DNA of 64,000 bases from Carboxylicivirga fragile. Its GTDB lineage: Bacteria > Bacteroidota > Bacteroidia > Bacteroidales > Marinilabiliaceae. How positions within the stretch are numbered: position 1 is the stretch's first letter; the number at the start of each line of letters is the position of its first letter. Under the pieces are notes generated by a model. That model saw nothing but the letters and a program-made list of their open reading frames with translations. It was not told the origin of the DNA and searched no databases. The position numbers and the translations under genes are program-made. Positions 8,227 to 16,232 of the stretch are shown here, piece by piece. The stretch covers positions 1-64,000 of the forward strand of contig JAFMVD010000029.1 of assembly GCA_025499625.1 (NCBI GenBank), given 5' to 3'.

Positions 8227-9222
8227 CTAAGGTACTTCAACCTGGTTCAATATCTCGCTAATGATCTGTTCCGAAGTAATGTTGTTTGCCTCAGCTTCGT
8301 ACGACAGACCAATACGGTGACGTAATACATCGTGACAAACAGCACGAACATCTTCAGGGATAACATAACCACGGCGCTTGATGAAAGCATAGGCCTTAGC
8401 TGCCATCGATAGACTGATACTGGCACGAGGTGACGCACCATACGAAATCATATCCTTGAATTTCTCCATGCCATATTGCTCAGGGAAACGAGTCGCGAAA
8501 GTAATGTCAACAATGTACTTCTCAATTTTCTCATCCATGTAAACATCTTTCACCACACCACGTGCACGAATAATGTCATCTGGTTTTAAGATGCTTGACG
8601 CCTTAGGGAATGTTTTAGCTAAGTTGTGACGAATAATCATTTGCTCTTCGTCTTTCTTAGGATAATCCAAAACAATCTTTAACATGAAACGGTCAACCTG
8701 TGCTTCAGGCAATGGGTATGTTCCTTCTTGCTCAATCGGGTTTTGTGTGGCCATTACCAAGAATGGCTCTTCCAGTTTGTAGGTAGTATCACCAATGGTT
8801 ACCTGACGTTCCTGCATCGCCTCTAAAAGCGCACTCTGAACTTTTGCCGGGGCACGGTTAATCTCATCGGCCAAAACAAAGTTGGTGAAGATAGGTCCTT
8901 GCTTAACTACAAATTCTTCTTTCTTCTGACTATAAATCATGGTTCCTAACAAATCGGCAGGTAACAAATCCGGTGTAAACTGTATTCTTGAGAATTTAGC
9001 GTCTACAATGGTTGCCAGTGTGTTAATGGCCAATGTTTTTGCCAATCCCGGAACACCTTCCAAAAGAATGTGCCCATCGGATAATAAGCCGATCAACAAA
9101 CCTTCTACAAGGTGCTTTTGACCAACAATTACCTTATTCATTTCAATAGTAAGTAAATCTACAAAAGAACTTTCTTCTTTAATTCTTTCGTTAATAGCTT
9201 TAATATCTACTGTTTGATCCAT
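8227..9222 (-). CDS. moxR: MoxR-family AAA+ ATPase
   Basis: 331 residues. AAA+ motifs are clear: Walker A GVPGLAKT near residue 56, Walker B region VLADEINRAPAKVQSALLEAM, sensor 1 ATQNPIEQEGTYPLPEAQVDRF, and the C-terminal lid (AAA_lid_2) with the SPRAS motif. MoxR ATPases act as chaperone-like remodellers for vWA proteins, and this one heads the Bat operon. It is transcribed leftward from the 9223-9565 region, which also drives the rightward PHP gene. A CAAAAATA sequence at 9437-9444, reading TATTTTTG on the minus strand, fits the Bacteroidetes -7 consensus TAnnTTTG and could be part of the operon promoter. Confidence 0.95.
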   Translation of the reverse strand: MDQTVDIKAINERIKEESSFVDLLTIEMNKVIVGQKHLVEGLLIGLLSDGHILLEGVPGLAKTLAINTLATIVDAKFSRIQFTPDLLPADLLGTMIYSQKKEEFVVKQGPIFTNFVLADEINRAPAKVQSALLEAMQERQVTIGDTTYKLEEPFLVMATQNPIEQEGTYPLPEAQVDRFMLKIVLDYPKKDEEQMIIRHNLAKTFPKASSILKPDDIIRARGVVKDVYMDEKIEKYIVDITFATRFPEQYGMEKFKDMISYGASPRASISLSMAAKAYAFIKRRGYVIPEDVRAVCHDVLRHRIGLSYEAEANNITSEQIISEILNQVEVP

Positions 9223-9568
9223 GATTAGTAGTTTTATATTTTATTTATTTTTTCTTGTGCTTCACCAAATGTGTTGGGTTTGCTCTGTTTACATTCAAAT
9301 AAACACATTATAGCCCGATTGAATTATTCTGTGCTCGTTAAAATTTGTTAATCGACCCCGACTTTAACGTCTCTTTAACATTTCAATTTTAACTTAAATC
9401 TTAGCTATTGTTTTATGTATTTTCATTGAATTCGAACAAAAATAGCAGGAATTTAAGAGACTTAGGAATAAATGCTCTAGTTTTTATGACTTAGTTTAAA
9501 AGTGTTATTGCTCATTGTTGTTTTAAGAAAATCTTAACACTTTTGTCGGGCATTAAAACTAGTTATTG
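9223..9568. promoter_or_regulatory. divergent promoter region, moxR/Bat operon and PHP gene
   Basis: No gene is seen in these 346 bases. The region separates leftward moxR from the rightward PHP gene and must carry both promoters. A minus-strand TAnnTTTG match (9437-9444) and a plus-strand CACTTTTG with an upstream TTG (9516-9518) are candidate elements; neither is strong. Confidence 0.35.
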
Positions 9569-10429
9569 ATGAATTATTTTAGTTTTCATACGCACAGTGA
9601 TTTTTGTGACGGTAAAACATCGATGGAAGAGGTATGTAAACGTGCCATTGAGTTGGGATTAAGTGCTGTTGGTTTTTCGAGTCATGCACCTGTGCCCTTT
9701 AAAACTAAATGGGCCATGCAGTTTGATGATGTAATAGCTTATGCAAGTGAGGTGAAGCGCTGCAAGGCATTGTTTGCTGATGAAATAAAAATATACGCTG
9801 CTTTGGAAGCTGATTATATTCCTGTTGGCAATAGTGTGAGTTATGATGCCTGGCGACAAATGGCTGACCTTGATTATATAATAGGATCGGTGCATTTAGT
9901 GGCTAATCCCTCCGTCCCTGATGAGTTGTGGTTTTTGGATGGCCCAGCTGAGAACTATGAAAAGGGCATTAATGCTTGTTTTGGTGGTGATGTAAAAAAG
10001 GCTGTAGGGCAGTTTTATAAGCAAATCCAAGACATGGTTAAGTTTCAAAAGCCGGATGTGATTGCGCACATGGATAAGGTGGTGATGAATAATAAGGGGC
10101 GTTTTTACAAGGGTGATGAGGACTGGTATCTGGATTTAGTTGAAGAAACCTTAAGGGTGGTAGCTCAGTACGGTACCATAGTAGAAGTTAATACACGAGG
10201 CATTTACCGAGGTAAATACCATACCTTTTTTCCTAATGAGCAAATTATCAAACGTTGTGTGGACATAGGGATTCCCTTAACGGTATCGGTTGATGCACAT
10301 CACCCGGATGAGCTTACCGCTGAATTTGAAACGGCAGTATTAGTGGTGGAAAAGCTTGGAGGAAAAGACTTGGCTTATTTTAATGATGGAAAGTGGGAAC
10401 AATTACCGATTTCCGATGTTTTGAAGTAA
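9569..10429 (+). CDS. PHP-domain histidinol-phosphatase-like protein
   Basis: 286 residues from the ATG at 9569; a TTG one codon earlier is less likely. Metal-binding motifs of the polymerase and histidinol phosphatase (PHP) superfamily are in order: FHTHSDFCDG at the N-terminus, SSHAP, GSVH, AHMDKV, VNTRG and VDAHHP. This matches HisJ-type phosphatases, trinuclear-metal enzymes hydrolysing phosphate monoesters. No other histidine-biosynthesis gene is nearby, so the substrate is uncertain. A paralogue lies at 35508-36368. The gene is followed after 26 bases by a small [2Fe-2S]-type gene and probably shares its transcript. Confidence 0.85.
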   Translation: MNYFSFHTHSDFCDGKTSMEEVCKRAIELGLSAVGFSSHAPVPFKTKWAMQFDDVIAYASEVKRCKALFADEIKIYAALEADYIPVGNSVSYDAWRQMADLDYIIGSVHLVANPSVPDELWFLDGPAENYEKGINACFGGDVKKAVGQFYKQIQDMVKFQKPDVIAHMDKVVMNNKGRFYKGDEDWYLDLVEETLRVVAQYGTIVEVNTRGIYRGKYHTFFPNEQIIKRCVDIGIPLTVSVDAHHPDELTAEFETAVLVVEKLGGKDLAYFNDGKWEQLPISDVLK

Positions 10430-10455
10430 GTTTTAAATAACAATAAGCAAGAACT

Positions 10456-10644
10456 ATGTTTGAAGATAATGATTTTGTTTGCCGCCATATGCAATTAACT
10501 AAGGCGGATATTGTAAAAGTTATTCGTGATAAGAATATAACATCCTTCGACGACCTTCAGGATGAAACCAATGTAGCTACTATCTGCGGAAGCTGTGTTT
10601 CTGATATTGAAGATATCCTGGAAGAGGAAATTGCAAAACGTTAA
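10456..10644 (+). CDS. small BFD-like [2Fe-2S]-binding protein, CxH variant
   Basis: 62 residues. The spacing matches bacterioferritin-associated-ferredoxin-type (BFD-like) [2Fe-2S] domains, C-x-C-x(about 32)-C-x2-C, but the second ligand position is histidine: Cys9-x-His11, then Cys44-x2-Cys47. The fold signature of short helices (LTKADIVKVIRDKNITSFDDLQDET) is kept. It may be an electron-transfer or iron-storage-associated protein. The Cys3His1 ligand set would resemble the mitoNEET arrangement and may raise the redox potential; this is inference. It lies 26 bases after the PHP gene, and no ferritin gene is adjacent. Confidence 0.7.
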   Translation: MFEDNDFVCRHMQLTKADIVKVIRDKNITSFDDLQDETNVATICGSCVSDIEDILEEEIAKR

Positions 10645-10795
10645 ATCAATTGTTCAATTTGAAGATGTGTTAATATAATGATGAGTTAGTTCGACAGGCT
10701 CACTAACCATTTTTGATAATAGTTAATCCTAATACATTATCTAATTTTCAAATTAACTAATTGGTATATTGTCAAATCTCCAAATTGAAACATTG
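10645..10795. repeat. intergenic dispersed-repeat segment
   Basis: Two repeat-like signals occupy the gap between the [2Fe-2S] gene and queA. The first is a hairpin at 10685-10707 (GTTAGT ... ACTAAC arms) whose loop TTCGACAGGCTCA matches, with one mismatch, a sequence inside the RNase P RNA gene at 29893-29904. The second is an AT-rich stretch (about 10729-10800) built of degenerate units resembling CAAATT/AACATTG every 10-12 bases. Confidence 0.45.
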
Positions 10796-12001
10796 TCACA
10801 TTAGTAACAGCGAGCTATCTCCATAACTCAAAAAGCGAAACTCATTATCCATGGCATATTGGTAGATGTCTTTCCATTTGTCACCAACAATGGCGCTGAT
10901 AAGTAGTAATAAGGTGCTTTGTGGTTGATGGAAGTTGGTTACCAAACCATCAATCATCCTGAACTCATAACCCGGAACAATGATGATGGCTGTCTTGCCA
11001 GCTAGGTGCAGTATCTTGTTTGTCTCCATAAAAGCCAGTAGAGCTGTCAAAGCATCTTTCTTGGAAGTATTACTTGGTAGGTTATATGGGTCCCACTGCT
11101 GAATGCCTTCAGAGATATCGAGTTTGTTCAGTAAACGAACACCATACCAATATAGACTTTCAAGTGTACGTACCGATGTAGTACCAACGGCAATGGTAGG
11201 ATCTTTGTGATTTATTAATTGCTCTAGAGCATTGCGTTCTATTACAAAATGCTCGGTATGCATGTCGTGAGCAGCAATGGTTTCTGATTTTACCGGTTTG
11301 AAGGTACCAGCCCCCACGTGTAAGGTGATGTTTAAAAGGGTGTGATTCTTTTGATTTAAATCACTTAATATCTCCTCGGTAAAGTGTAGCCCAGCGGTTG
11401 GTGCTGCTACCGATCCTTTGTGATCGGAATAAACCGTTTGATAACGATCCTTGTCAATGGCCTCAGTTTCACGATTCAAATAAGGAGGTATGGGTGTTAG
11501 GCCTATGGCTTCAATTAGTTCTGCAAAGGCATAGTTTTGATTATCCCAAGTAAAAGTAATGGCATAGGCATCGCCCAACTGTTCTCCCTTATCAAGCTGA
11601 AGCTTGATGGTGTCACCATTGATGGTAATGTGTTTTTTGAGCGGTGCAGCTTTCCATTTACGAGCATTGCCAACAATGCATTTCCAGGTAGTGGTTTCTC
11701 TACTGTCGAAGGCCATTTGTACTTCGGCAGGTGCCAGAGGTTCCAAACAAAATATCTCAATCTCAGCACCCGTTTCTTTCTTGAGCTTTAAGCGAGCACG
11801 AATCACCTTGGTGTTATTAAAAACAAGCATGCTTTTAGGTGGAAGGGCTGTTTTAATATCTGGAAACTGATGTTGTGCAATGTTGCCTTGTTTATAAACG
11901 AGTAATTTCGAAAGATCCCGGTTTTTGAGCGGGTATTTGGCAATGCGCTCGTCGGGTAGGTCGTATGTGAAATTACTTATCGCTATATCAGGCTTTATCA
12001 T
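10796..12001 (-). CDS. queA: S-adenosylmethionine:tRNA ribosyltransferase-isomerase
   Basis: 401 residues from the ATG at 12001 (MIKPDIAISNFTYDLPDERIAKYPL). The frame continues 22 codons upstream, but that segment overlaps the divergent neighbour's leader and lacks family similarity. QueA transfers and isomerises the ribosyl moiety of S-adenosylmethionine onto preQ1-modified tRNA to make epoxyqueuosine. Visible signatures are DLPDERIAKYPL near the N-terminus, LVFNNTKVIRARL, APTAGLHFT, HVGAGTFKPV, GTTSVRTLES and the C-terminal TNFHQPQSTLLLLISA. It is somewhat longer than the E. coli enzyme, as is usual in Bacteroidetes. The last three codons and stop fall in the AT-rich repeat segment. Confidence 0.96.
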   Translation of the reverse strand: MIKPDIAISNFTYDLPDERIAKYPLKNRDLSKLLVYKQGNIAQHQFPDIKTALPPKSMLVFNNTKVIRARLKLKKETGAEIEIFCLEPLAPAEVQMAFDSRETTTWKCIVGNARKWKAAPLKKHITINGDTIKLQLDKGEQLGDAYAITFTWDNQNYAFAELIEAIGLTPIPPYLNRETEAIDKDRYQTVYSDHKGSVAAPTAGLHFTEEILSDLNQKNHTLLNITLHVGAGTFKPVKSETIAAHDMHTEHFVIERNALEQLINHKDPTIAVGTTSVRTLESLYWYGVRLLNKLDISEGIQQWDPYNLPSNTSKKDALTALLAFMETNKILHLAGKTAIIIVPGYEFRMIDGLVTNFHQPQSTLLLLISAIVGDKWKDIYQYAMDNEFRFLSYGDSSLLLM

Positions 12002-12077
12002 TGTTTCAGTTTTTAGGGCGACAAATTTAGTTAACTTTGTTTTAATAAATGAATATGCACAAATCAAAATTACTATA

Positions 12078-13085
12078 ATGAAAGTTAAAGCAGGAGATAC
12101 AATACGGTTCTTAAATATAAGTGGAGGTGGAGTGGTAACCCGAGTAGAGGGTAAGTTGGTATTTGTAGAGGATCAAGATGGTTTTGAAGTGCCTGTTATG
12201 GCCAACGAAGTGGTTTTGATTAAAGACGAGAGTAAAGCAGCTGATAAACCAGCGGAAATTGAGGAAGTGGTTGAAGATACTTACGAGTACGAAGAAGTTG
12301 GTGACGATAGTGATCCCAAATTCTTTGTGGCATTTCTTTCTGGTGAGCAATCTGGCCAGGAATCAGGTAATTTACGTGTGCAACTGATCAACGATAGCAA
12401 TTACTTTGCTTATTATACTATCGCTAATGTTCGTAAGGATGCTCAAGTTGATTTATTATTTAATGGTTTGATTGAGCCCAATACGAAAATCAGTTTGGAT
12501 AAGATGACTGTATTGCAGTTGGATGATCGCCAGTGGAAAGTAGATATGATCTTGTTCAAAAAGAATAAATCATATAAGAACATGGCACCCCTGTCGGAAG
12601 TCTTCAAAATTAAAGCGGCTCGTTTTTTTAAGGAGAATAGTTTTGCCGACAACGATTACTACCACGAGAAGGCTGTTTTGATTCCTTTGATCAAAGGCGA
12701 GTTTGAGCGTAAGTTGGATGAGTTAACTCAAAAAGATGTTGATAAGATAGTTAAGGAGAAAGAGGCTAAGCCGGTGCGTAAGAAATATGCCAAGCGTGAT
12801 GAACCAGGTATTCTAGAGGTGGATTTACACATTGATGAGTTGATTGATACAACTGCTGGATTAAGCAAGGGAGAGATATTGGGTATACAAACTGATAAGT
12901 TTAAACAGATCATGAAAGAGAATGAAATTCAACGAGGGCGTAAGTTGGTGTTTATTCATGGTGTGGGCACTGGTACTCTGAAAACTGAAATCAGAAAGTT
13001 ATTGGATCGCCAATATAAAAAGCACTCTTATCAGGATGCTTCTTTTAAGGAGTATGGCTATGGAGCTACCATGGTGATTATATAA
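12078..13085 (+). CDS. DUF2027 and Smr domain protein
   Basis: 335 residues from the ATG at 12078; the frame is open upstream to a TTG at 11925, but that part overlaps queA. The N-terminus (MKVKAGDTIRFLNISGGGVVTRVEG) is a small beta-barrel-like domain, followed by an acidic linker and a DUF2027 beta-sandwich (about residues 80-200). A C-terminal Smr domain (about 255-335) carries the VDLHIDEL and HGVGTGTLK motifs. Smr domains are associated with nicking nuclease activity on DNA or RNA. The overall role of this Bacteroidetes-specific fusion is not known. It is divergent from queA, with 76 bases between the starts. Confidence 0.88.
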   Translation: MKVKAGDTIRFLNISGGGVVTRVEGKLVFVEDQDGFEVPVMANEVVLIKDESKAADKPAEIEEVVEDTYEYEEVGDDSDPKFFVAFLSGEQSGQESGNLRVQLINDSNYFAYYTIANVRKDAQVDLLFNGLIEPNTKISLDKMTVLQLDDRQWKVDMILFKKNKSYKNMAPLSEVFKIKAARFFKENSFADNDYYHEKAVLIPLIKGEFERKLDELTQKDVDKIVKEKEAKPVRKKYAKRDEPGILEVDLHIDELIDTTAGLSKGEILGIQTDKFKQIMKENEIQRGRKLVFIHGVGTGTLKTEIRKLLDRQYKKHSYQDASFKEYGYGATMVII

Positions 13086-13122
13086 ATATTTGGGGTCTGT
13101 TGTATTCGTTGGGACTGAATAA

Positions 13123-13725
13123 ATGACGCAAGAAGAAATAATTAAGAAGTTAGAGCAGATTGCTAAGCAAAAGGATGTTCCTTTTTATTCGAGTTCTGAG
13201 GTCAAATATAAAATACCTAATCTGGCACGACGTTACATTGCAGCTAGATACGTTATATATGACTTGAGAATGGTTGAGAATGGACTCTATTTTATTTTTT
13301 ATGACTCTTCAACTGGTGGTACTTATAGATCTAGTGCATGGGGAGAAACGTTTTGTGGCTTGTTCATGGCGATTGATGATTTTAATTCTAATGTAACCAT
13401 CAAAAAAAGACAGTGGATTGATAGGTTAAGTGTTCGAAGGAGATATTTAACTGGAAATAGATTACTAGATCAGGCAATTACAATACATTCTGATTCAAAA
13501 AGCATCAATCAAAATTTTCTTAAAGAAAAGAAGATAGAGTTTCTGAATAAGATGATGCGGAAAATCAACCCTATAAAGGTTGAAACTGAAGTTGATTCAT
13601 GGAATATTGTTCCTGAACTTGATCACAAAACTGTAATTTCGATAAGTGTGAACCGTTGGTTAACGAGTTCAAATCAGATAGAATGGTTCGTTGTAAATGC
13701 GTGTAAATATTTACTCGAAGAGTGA
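13123..13725 (+). CDS. hypothetical protein, orphan (200 aa)
   Basis: The product is not recognised. It is a soluble, basic 200-residue protein without signal peptide or obvious membrane helix. A central stretch has several aromatic residues and glycines (YFIFYDSSTGGTYRSSAWGETFCGLFMAIDDF), then an Arg-rich segment (RLSVRRRYLTGNRLL). It begins 37 bases after the Smr gene. Its last codons (CTC GAA GAG TGA) start a 17-base sequence that recurs, with two changes, at 14434-14450 just after the next gene. This suggests duplication or insertion in the area. It could be accessory DNA. Confidence 0.6.
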   Translation: MTQEEIIKKLEQIAKQKDVPFYSSSEVKYKIPNLARRYIAARYVIYDLRMVENGLYFIFYDSSTGGTYRSSAWGETFCGLFMAIDDFNSNVTIKKRQWIDRLSVRRRYLTGNRLLDQAITIHSDSKSINQNFLKEKKIEFLNKMMRKINPIKVETEVDSWNIVPELDHKTVISISVNRWLTSSNQIEWFVVNACKYLLEE

Positions 13726-13838
13726 TGTGTGTTGATACCGTATAAGGAGTATAGCTTGGAAATTTTGACCCGTCCTTGTTCGATTGATTTGGATAGTTTA
13801 AAGTGTTGTTTTACTCTTTTATAGAATGATTATTTTTC
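13714..13838 (+). repeat. degenerate direct repeat, left copy
   Basis: Three blocks also occur in the same order after the methyltransferase gene: CTCGAAGAGTGATGTGT (13714-13730), TAGCTTGG (13752-13759) and TAGAATGATTATTTTTC (13822-13838). The first and third blocks each match the right copy at 15 of 17 positions. The spacing between blocks is larger here than in the right copy. Confidence 0.55.
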
Positions 13839-13856
13839 ACCAATAGAGCCTAGTGT

Positions 13857-14426
13857 ATGACTGATTACGATAAGTATTACCGGACAGAGAATTTATTTGG
13901 AGAGGCATATGTGCAACTGATTGATTTTTTCAGCAGCTATAAGCCCAAGGGGATATTACTTGATGTGGGGTGCGGGCAAGGTAGAGATGTAATTCCTTTA
14001 GCTAGGCTAGGATATCAGGTAACAGGTATTGATAGCTCAATGGTGGGTGTGGAACAGATGAATACAATCGCTCAAAAAGAAGGCTTAAATGTAACGGGAT
14101 TAGTGGGTGATATTTACGCCTTTGACAACTACTCCGCTTTTGACATTGTGTTGCTCGACTCGATGTTTCATTTTGAGAAACGAGATAAGCAAAAAGAGAC
14201 TTTATTGCTTAGTAAAATTGCAAGGGACATAAAAAGCAATGCCGTTATTTGTGTTTGTATTCAGGATACAGGAAAGAAAGTTGCTATTTTAAAAGAAACG
14301 ATAAAAGATACCGGACTTGATTTCGATGTTCTTAATGATTCTTCATTGATTTATAATTATGAGGATAAGGAGTCTGGACATAAATCAAAGACGAAGTATT
14401 GTATGTATATTGTGAAAAAGAAATAA
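13857..14426 (+). CDS. class I SAM-dependent methyltransferase
   Basis: 189 residues with a Rossmann methyltransferase fold. Motif I is LLDVGCGQGRDVIPLARLG (about residues 35-53); the acidic end of strand 2 is VTGIDSS, and motif IV is FDIVLLDSMFHF. The length and motif I context resemble small TehB/UbiE-like methyltransferases. The substrate cannot be told. There is no signal peptide. The gene lies between two copies of a degenerate direct repeat, so it may have entered as a unit or replaced a tandem copy of the upstream orphan gene. Confidence 0.82.
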   Translation: MTDYDKYYRTENLFGEAYVQLIDFFSSYKPKGILLDVGCGQGRDVIPLARLGYQVTGIDSSMVGVEQMNTIAQKEGLNVTGLVGDIYAFDNYSAFDIVLLDSMFHFEKRDKQKETLLLSKIARDIKSNAVICVCIQDTGKKVAILKETIKDTGLDFDVLNDSSLIYNYEDKESGHKSKTKYCMYIVKKK

Positions 14427-14433
14427 TTATATG

Positions 14434-14487
14434 CTTGAAGAGTGATATGTAACTAGCTTGGTGGTCTAGGTAGAGTGATCATTTTTC
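14434..14487 (+). repeat. degenerate direct repeat, right copy
   Basis: The blocks CTTGAAGAGTGATATGT (14434-14450), TAGCTTGG (14454-14461) and TAGAGTGATCATTTTTC (14471-14487) repeat the order seen at 13714-13838. The first block still contains the LEE-stop codons of the orphan gene's 3' end, although no gene reads through it here. Confidence 0.55.
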
Positions 14488-14534
14488 GATGGCACGGTGA
14501 TTATGTAATCATCAATTATATCAATAATTTTAAA

Positions 14535-14568
14535 GAGCCGGCAGTAAGACTTACTACTGGCTTTTTTT
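14535..14568 (+). terminator. rho-independent terminator
   Basis: AGCCGGCAGTAA / TTACTACTGGCT stem (one wobble, one mismatch) with a 3-base loop, followed by seven T. It closes the methyltransferase transcript. Confidence 0.7.
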
Positions 14569-14911
14569 GTGAAAACCTAGGGACACAATGATATGAGTTT
14601 GGTTAATATGATGTATTAACTCCATTCTATTTTTCTAGGCTCTCCGCCTTAAATAAGTGATTTATGTCCTCTTCAGGGGGTTCAGAGCTTAATAGATTAG
14701 TAAGTTTGTTTTGTAGGCATATCGTTTGTGTATTAGGTATGTAGCGATATTTAAATTAGGGAAATATTTTTATACAAGCAATAATTATTCTGCTGTTTTT
14801 AAACATAAATTTTTGTCTTTACTATAGTTGATGTTTGCCTTAAATTTATTCTACTAACAAAAGCTTGAATTGAGACGCTGCTTTTAACATGTTGAATTAA
14901 ATGAGTTAACT

Positions 14912-15568
14912 ATGAAGGGAACAAAATCTTCATTGGAAGTGATGCTGCTCGAGCGTTATAGGATATCGCTCAAAAACGCAGAAGAACAATCTGATATTGC
15001 GCAAGTAATGGCAGAGTATGGATATACCGCTAAAGAATTTAGCGAGGGTAAGGCACTTTTATTAGATACTCGAACGGCTTTCGATTCTAAATTGCAGGAG
15101 GCTGAAGAAGAATCCAGTGCTTATCAAGCGTTTAATGTTTTGAGGGGGCGGCTTTCAAAACAGTATTCTGTTTTAAGAAAAAAGGCTAAGGTTGTGTATC
15201 GTAAAGATGCCCTGATGTGTGATAAGTTGGCTGTTAGTGGAGATATGCCTAATGCCTACATTAATTGGTTTGAGGTGATTCGTAAGTTTATAAATGTGGC
15301 GATGGCCAGTGAAGAAGTACGAACTAAGTTGGCTCGACTTAAGGTAAGTGAAGAGGACTTGAATCTGCTAAGTGATGATTTAAATGAACTAAAGAACTTG
15401 CGGGCTATTTATTTGAAAGAAAAGGGTGAGTCGCAGAATGCTACTCAGATCAAGGATGAGAGTTTTGCAAAGTTGGATGATTGGATGCGAGAGTTTTATG
15501 CCGTTGCTAAAATTGCCTTGGAAGATCAACCACAATTACTCGAGTCACTCGGTATAGTTGTTAAGTGA
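14912..15568 (+). CDS. hypothetical helical protein, paralogue A
   Basis: 218 residues, predicted almost wholly alpha-helical and cytoplasmic, with no signal peptide. It is a paralogue of the gene at 16233-16892: both have a YGY(T/D)..(E/Q)(F/M)S.G..L segment near residue 35, a central basic helix, a Y..W motif (AYINWFEVI / TYNEWLYQV) and the C-terminal signature VA(K/R)IALE..P(Q/K)LLESLG. I know of no assigned function. The layout suggests a long helical bundle. It has its own terminator (15596-15627) and appears monocistronic. Confidence 0.65.
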   Translation: MKGTKSSLEVMLLERYRISLKNAEEQSDIAQVMAEYGYTAKEFSEGKALLLDTRTAFDSKLQEAEEESSAYQAFNVLRGRLSKQYSVLRKKAKVVYRKDALMCDKLAVSGDMPNAYINWFEVIRKFINVAMASEEVRTKLARLKVSEEDLNLLSDDLNELKNLRAIYLKEKGESQNATQIKDESFAKLDDWMREFYAVAKIALEDQPQLLESLGIVVK

Positions 15569-16232
15569 CTCTTATATTATACGAAACGAACATGACCTGC
15601 TAGCTCTCTTGAGTTAGCAGGTTTTTTATTGCTAAAACTTCAGGTTAATTCTTATATCTGGCTTAATGAGAGGGATTCAGAGTTTCCTTAAATATTCAAA
15701 TTACAAGTTATACCAATTGTATAGCTTATAAATTTCTATCTTATTTAGAATACACATATCTTATTTTTAAAAATGGTAGTCGTAACTATTAACTTCTTTA
15801 TCTGAGTTAAAATTAACTAATCTATTTATTGATATCCTTTATCTGATCTAGTTTTAGTAAATCTTTTATTGGAATGTAGAAATCTAATTTATAGTGTTAA
15901 AATTATATTTTAAAAATTAATTGTCGAAAATTAAATAGTTAAAATCTATAACTAGTTTGAAGAAATCTGATTTATAATTGTAGGATTCAAACAATATAAA
16001 TATAAATGATAAAATTAAATTGTGGGATTATAAAGTAGATCCTACGGTATCGGTGAATATTTTGGGTTAAAGTTTATTTAATTAAGTAGTATCTTTTTAC
16101 ATAAAAGATTGGAAATTGTTAAAATAAGTTACGAACTATTTGGAATTATAAAAAATAATTGTAAATATTTGTAAGCATTGTATAAATTATACATGAGTTG
16201 AGAATATTAAGAGGACTGTAAAAGAAAATTAG
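15569..16232. other. AT-rich intergenic region
   Basis: This 664-bp gap holds a terminator just after paralogue A (15596-15627) and then about 600 bases of very AT-rich DNA with no supported ORF, RNA or repeat. It may carry the promoter of paralogue B near its right end. Confidence 0.5.
15596..15627 (+). terminator. rho-independent terminator
   Basis: CCTGCTAGCTC / GAGTTAGCAGG stem with a short loop and six T. It ends the transcript of paralogue A. Confidence 0.85.

Larger units (their letters stand above)
14427..14911. other. intergenic region with terminator
   Basis: These 485 bases hold the right direct repeat (14434-14487) and a terminator (14535-14568). The AT-rich stretch to 14911 presumably contains the promoter of the next gene. 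No further ORF is supported. Confidence 0.55.

Noticed and set aside
12002-12067. N-terminal extension of QueA
   Set aside because: 22 codons without similarity to QueA that lie in the divergent leader; the ATG at 12001 fits the family.
11925-12077. Upstream extension of the DUF2027-Smr gene
   Set aside because: It begins with TTG, overlaps queA, and the family N-terminus starts at the ATG at 12078.
15628-16232. Possible small RNA or ORF in the AT-rich gap between the helical paralogues
   Set aside because: No ORF, hairpin with T-run or consensus promoter stands out from the background composition.
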